Source of the DNA: Paguma larvata
Taxonomy: Eukaryota > Chordata > Mammalia > Carnivora > Viverridae
DNA length: 64,000 nucleotides
NCBI GenBank assembly: GCA_030068075.1
Contig: CM057829.1
Coordinates: 83,505,132 to 83,569,131, forward strand
Direction of reading: 5' to 3'
The notes beneath the pieces are model-generated. The model was not told the origin of the DNA, did not search any database, and worked only from the letters and a program-made list of their open reading frames with translations. The position numbers were made by a program, and so were the translations under genes. Of this stretch, positions 60,008 to 64,000 are shown one piece after another (position 1 is the stretch's first letter; each line of letters opens with the position of its first letter).

Positions 60008-60141
60008 TTTATTGGAGACCACTTAAACAATTAATAGGGAAATGAGGATTTGCTTGAATTATTTATAAGTCTTGAATGTGTGCTCACTGTAGACACAGGC
60101 ATACTTGAACTGATCTCAGAGTTCACTCCTCTTACCAAATA
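60008..60141 (+). repeat. Arm A of a second local inverted duplication
   Basis: Its reverse complement recurs at 63365-63491 with four single-base differences, a small substitution and a 6-bp gap by eye. No repeat family is recognised in it. Confidence 0.92.
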
Positions 60142-61934
60142 CCTTCTAACTGAAACAACCACATCATATACCAATGTCGAATTGATATTTGCAGACTCTT
60201 TATCTTAATTTTATATTTATAGTGACTTATTTAACTTGAGTCCATTCAGCATTTTTTTTTCAGAATATATTGATCAGATTGAATAGAGTTGGTTGTTTGA
60301 TGTTTCAGGTTATGTGTGGCCAATGCATTGAGTATTCTAAGCAAGAGTTATTTAATTCCATCATTTTAAGAATTCATATGGATTATGATATTGTTACTTA
60401 AAAATGGTAAAATAGGATACCTTTTACTGTTTTCACCATATGTAGTCTTATGTGATCTTGTTTCTTCTACAAATATTTCGTCATTTTGTTTAAAATAGTA
60501 ACACATTTCAAATAGAAAATCTGATACTCACAAGAGATAGTTGACTAGAGTAATGATTGTAGTCTTAAAATTCCTGGGAAAGCTCTTAAGTTCTTTTAAC
60601 AATTTAATTCTTGGAAAAGATCATTAAAACATCTTGGTGATCAAAATGTAATGTAACACTATTCCATTAATCTACTTTGGTCAGGATTACTTCAACCACA
60701 AAATATGTATCCTAATTATCTATCTGGATATAAATAGCTAGAGTTAATGAATAGAAAAGAATCAAATAGACTTTAATAAATTCAGAGGAAATTTGCAGAA
60801 ACATGAATGTATTTTTTTTAAGTATAAATGGAAAGGAGAAAGTTGGATAAACACTTTTTGTCATCATCTTCTTCCAACTCTGTGGGACTTTTTCTTCCTG
60901 GAGAGCTACACTAAATAAATGTACAAATTGATATTTACTATTTTTTATTTTATTTTAATTTTATTTTTGAATGCTAATTACTCTCAAAAGACAATGTTAT
61001 TAATAGTAAAAAATGTGATTTTTAAAAGTAAGTATGAAGATATTTATTATTCAAATATTACATAAATAGCCTAATAAGTAAACACAGTCCCCTAAGTCAG
61101 CCTCCATCATCTCTTTACATTCACTTGCTATACTATCAAGTTAGGCTGAATAGAAATTAGAAGTGTTTAAGTTAATTAAACAAAAATTACTCTGAATGCT
61201 TACTGAATTTCTGCTTTGACATATATTAGATCTTATCAACTGGTCCATATAGAAGTACTTCAGTATTATCTTACACTGCTTTTATAATTAATGGGGATTA
61301 TAGAAGCACAAGGTGTAAGAAATACATTTTCTGCATACTTAAACATAATATCATCTATAATTGCTGACTTCATTAGAGGAATCCAAAGTAGAGAAGAAGA
61401 AATATTCAGCAACTCCACTTTAAGCTCTTAATTGTGAACCCCAAGCAAAAAGATAGCTACTTTTTAGCATCAAATTGTTCTAAAGCTCTTAGAAAAATGT
61501 GTTTTTAATGTATCAAATGTCTCATTTGAGTCTTTTCTGCAATCTGTAGTTTATTTTACCTTTCTGTACCTTACTGCCCTTTTGTCTTTTTCCACTCTGT
61601 GTCGTAGTCTTTGTTCTCTTGACTGCTCTAAAATTCTCCCTGTGATACCCCATATTTCTCTATATGATCTCACATTTTCTACTCCCGACAAGAGCAATTC
61701 AGCAATGCTGCATCAACTCACTTAGGGAACCTACAATTTGTGATTTGTATTTCTACTTTACTCCAATTACACTTTAATTTCATGGATTTACTTCACCCAC
61801 TCAAGATTTTTTTCTACATATAACATATAGATAGTGAGAAGAGGAAAATGAATAAGTCAACAGCTGTGGTACTATGTAAACTACTCCACAAAAGTTCTGA
61901 ATTTCAGTAGTTTATATGAACTCATCATTAATAT
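60142..61934. other. No gene or recognisable repeat
   Basis: About 1.8 kb of AT-rich DNA. The part at 61550-61740 is slightly richer in G+C but unassigned. Confidence 0.42.
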
Positions 61935-62313
61935 TTTTTAGCTTTATACATATATGTATATATGTATAGAGCAGTGTTATATTAGTTTCAGGTGTACAAT
62001 ATAGTGATTCAACAATCCTATGCATTGCTCAGTGCACTCTTAATCCCCTTCACCTATTTCACCAATCTTAGGAAAGATTACCTCCCTCTAGTAATTATCA
62101 ACTTATCCTCTATAGTTAAGAGTTTGTTTTTTGGTTTTTCTCTCTTTTCCTTTGTTCATCTGCTTTGCTTCTTAAGTTTCACATATGACTGAAACCATAT
62201 AGCATTTCTCTTTTTGTGACTGACTTATTTCACTTAGCATTGTACCCTCTAGATTCATCTATGTTGTTGCAAATGGCAAGATTTCATTCTTTTTATGGCT
62301 GAGTAATATTCCA

Positions 62314-62346
<33 letters not shown>

Positions 62347-62718
62347 CGCGCACATACATGTATATCACATCTTCTTTATCCATTCATTTGTCAATGGACA
62401 TGTGGGTTACTTCCATATTTTGGGTATTGTAACTAATGCTGCAATAAACATGGAGATGCATATATCTTTTCTAATTTGCTAGTTTCATACTTTTTGGGTA
62501 AATACTCAGTACTGGAACTAGTGGATCACATGGTAATTCTATTTTTAAACTTTTGAGAAACCTCCATACAATTTTCCACGTTGTCTATACCAGTTTGTAT
62601 TTTTACCAACAGTGCACAAGGGCTTCTTTTTCTCCACATTCTCCACACGAACTTGTTGTTTCCTATGTTTTTGATTTTAACTATTCTGACAGGTGTGAGG
62701 TGCTATCGCATTGTGTGA
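61935..62718 (-). mobile_element. 5'-truncated LINE-1 3' end, reverse
   Basis: Antisense L1 3' text in order: tttcaggtgtacaatatagt, ttcatctatgttgttgcaaa, cttctttatccattcatttg, ttgggtaaatactcagtact and tctgacaggtgtgaggtgct. Truncated at its 5' side at 62718. More diverged than the L1 at 21255. Confidence 0.88.
62314..62354. repeat. (GT)n(GC)n alternating purine-pyrimidine repeat
   Basis: About 12 GT units are followed by about 7 GC units, then acatacatgtata. It is strictly alternating and CpG-dense, which is typical of Z-DNA-prone sequence. It lies inside the reverse L1 at the same L1 position as the AC repeat at 21635. Confidence 0.95.
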
Positions 62719-62954
62719 ACCTGCTTTTTTTTGACAAGAAAATAATTCTGATTTTCCAGAGATTTTAATATATCATCACTTCAAATAATTTAAAAATGAA
62801 ATTATAATGCATTGTGTCAAGTTTTGTTATATAACTTCTTTGATTTGCAGTAAAGTGTCTATCTTTCAAACATGACTCATTGAACTTCAGTCCAGAAAAA
62901 AAAAGTTAAAATAGATTACAGTCAAGCAAAATTAATTTTTATATCACAATCAGT
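62719..62954. other. No recognisable feature
   Basis: Short AT-rich interval between L1 and LTR-like relics. Confidence 0.42.
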
Positions 62955-63242
62955 AGTGGACTGAATAGTATCCTCCAAAGATCTTGTTTCTCCAGAGCCT
63001 CAGGATGTGACAGTATTTGAATTTGGGATGTCTAAAGATGTAACTTGTTAAATGTAGATGTATCCATACTAGATTATGAGGGGCTCTGAATCCATTGACT
63101 CGTGTTCTTTAAAGAGAAGAAGACACACAGTGACACAAAGTAAAAAGCCACGTGAAGAGAGTGGTAGAGGGAATAAATTTCTGTTGTTTAGAGACACTGA
63201 AATTGTGGTTATTTATTATGGCAACACTAGGAAACTAATATA
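62955..63242 (+). mobile_element. Ancient LTR-type repeat (MaLR/MLT-like), family uncertain
   Basis: Resembles a very common mammalian LTR repeat. Landmarks are gaatagtatcctccaaagat, ctgaatccattgactcgtgt, agagaagaagacacacag, gccacgtgaagagagtggta, the polyadenylation-like aataaatttctgttgttt and the end ggcaacactaggaaactaat. It is shorter than usual in the middle. No retroviral coding sequence adjoins it. Confidence 0.6.
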
Positions 63243-63364
63243 CACTCATAAATTCTAAGGGCCAAATCAATAAGAGGAAATGAAAAAAAATTGTATTGAA
63301 AGTTATTTATCAGTAATATGGGTGCGAGGAGTAATTTCATATTAAACCAGAAAATTTGTCACAA

Positions 63365-63491
63365 TATTTGGTAAGAGGAATGAACTCTGAGATCAGTTCA
63401 AATATGCCTGTATCTACAGTAAGCACACATTCAAGACTTATAAATAATTCAAGCAAATCCTCATTTCCCTATTACTAGTTTCTCCAATAAA
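63365..63491 (-). repeat. Arm B of the second inverted duplication
   Basis: Reverse-complement copy of 60008-60141. The longest run without differences covers the part reading agcacacattcaagactta, then taaataattcaagcaaatcc and tcatttccctatta. Confidence 0.92.
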
Positions 63492-63514
63492 TATTAAAAG
63501 AATTAACACACTCT

Positions 63515-63650
63515 GTCATATGGGAAATGCAAATTAAAATGAGATAATACTACATACTTAAAATGATGTCCAAAGCCTGTGTGACTGACAACACAAAATA
63601 TTGGTGAGCACATGGAATAACAGGAACTCACATTCATTATGTTATTTTTT
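63515..63650 (+). mobile_element. Small internal LINE-1 slice, forward
   Basis: About 135 bp of ORF2 3' text: gggaaatgcaaattaaaatg, agataatactacatacttaa, ctgacaacacaaaatattgg and aacaggaactcacattcatt. Neither a 3' UTR nor an A tail follows. It lies just downstream of arm B. Confidence 0.7.
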
Positions 63651-64000
63651 ACTATTTTCTATTATAAACGATATCTTTAATATACATAACTGCTTTTGTC
63701 TGTTTGCCAACATTTATTTTTGTAAGTTAAATTACCAGAAATGAACCTGCATCAATGGAGATATAACATTTAAAACTTTAGCAGCTTGTTTTAATTCCTA
63801 TAGCTTTTTATTGTGGTTGACATTTTATTGGAAAATCCTTTTCTCAGTTTTATTTATATTTATCATCTTGGTAATCTCTATGATTGCTTCTTTTATATGA
63901 CTTTTTGAATCAGCTTATGAAGTTCCTTGTTCTTAATTTCACTCAGATGTATTTATAGCAATACAATAGTTTCTCAAGAAGTGTCTCTTTTTCTATGGTA
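63651..64000. other. No recognisable feature
   Basis: AT-rich end of the window; nothing can be supported. Confidence 0.42.

Noticed and set aside
1..64000. Endogenous retrovirus provirus
   Set aside because: Only LTR-like relics were seen. No gag, protease, polymerase or envelope sequence was recognised; the reverse-transcriptase fragments here are L1.
1..64000. Nuclear mitochondrial DNA insertion (numt), known from felids
   Set aside because: I saw no stretch resembling mitochondrial rRNA, tRNA clusters or coding genes.

Overview
This window is vertebrate nuclear DNA, almost certainly from a cat-family carnivore (Felidae). It carries more than twenty copies of the tRNA-derived carnivore SINE (Can-SINE, SINEC_Fc type), recognisable by a GGGTGCCTGGGTGGCTCAG-like head, a tRNA-like A and B box, a CT-rich body and an AATAAA/A-rich tail. 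It also holds carnivore-type LINE-1 sequence. The DNA is AT-rich and CpG-poor. I find no intact protein-coding gene, no convincing exon, no rRNA or tRNA gene and no CRISPR array. All open frames are short, and most fall inside transposon remnants or in no-signal DNA. It reads as a gene desert or a large intron. Operons, ribosome binding sites and bacterial terminators do not apply.

Layout. 1-5485: reverse-strand LINE-1 running off the left edge, with ORF2 (part), ORF1 and a GC-richer 5' UTR containing an internal inverted repeat. 5486-16737: ordinary sequence with scattered SINEs, MIR and L2 relics, a MER2/Tigger DNA transposon, and LTR-like remnants. 17274-18690: the longest repeat-free, CpG-retaining block, the best candidate for conserved noncoding function. 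19338-27000: SINEs, a 5'-truncated reverse-strand L1 and a long decayed L1. 28130-28690: L2. 29515-35935: nested reverse-strand old L1/HAL1-like sequence. 38235-45900: a nearly full-length but decayed forward-strand L1, interrupted by part of a younger L1. 46908-48690: a forward L1 3' end holding two nested SINEs. 49490-50378: an old L1 3' end. 51400-56080: mostly no-signal DNA with microsatellites and one MIR. 56080-58797: a composite forward L1. 58836-64000: mostly no-signal DNA, one reverse L1 3' end, one LTR-like relic and a small L1 slice.

The most interesting structure lies outside the standard features. There are two local inverted duplications of otherwise single-copy DNA: about 245 bp at 17030-17273 and 22146-22395, and about 130 bp at 60008-60141 and 63365-63491. 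Both look about 97% identical by eye, and in both the displaced copy lies against the 5' side of an L1 fragment. That pattern fits template switching to nearby DNA during or after L1 insertion. Also notable are a SINE that seems to have carried a 38-bp 3' transduction, two SINEs sharing one target-site duplication, and dinucleotide repeats that arose at the same internal site in several independent L1 copies. I see no evidence of a previously undescribed functional gene system here.

All family names come from memory of consensus sequences. A RepeatMasker run with a felid library would settle names and edges.
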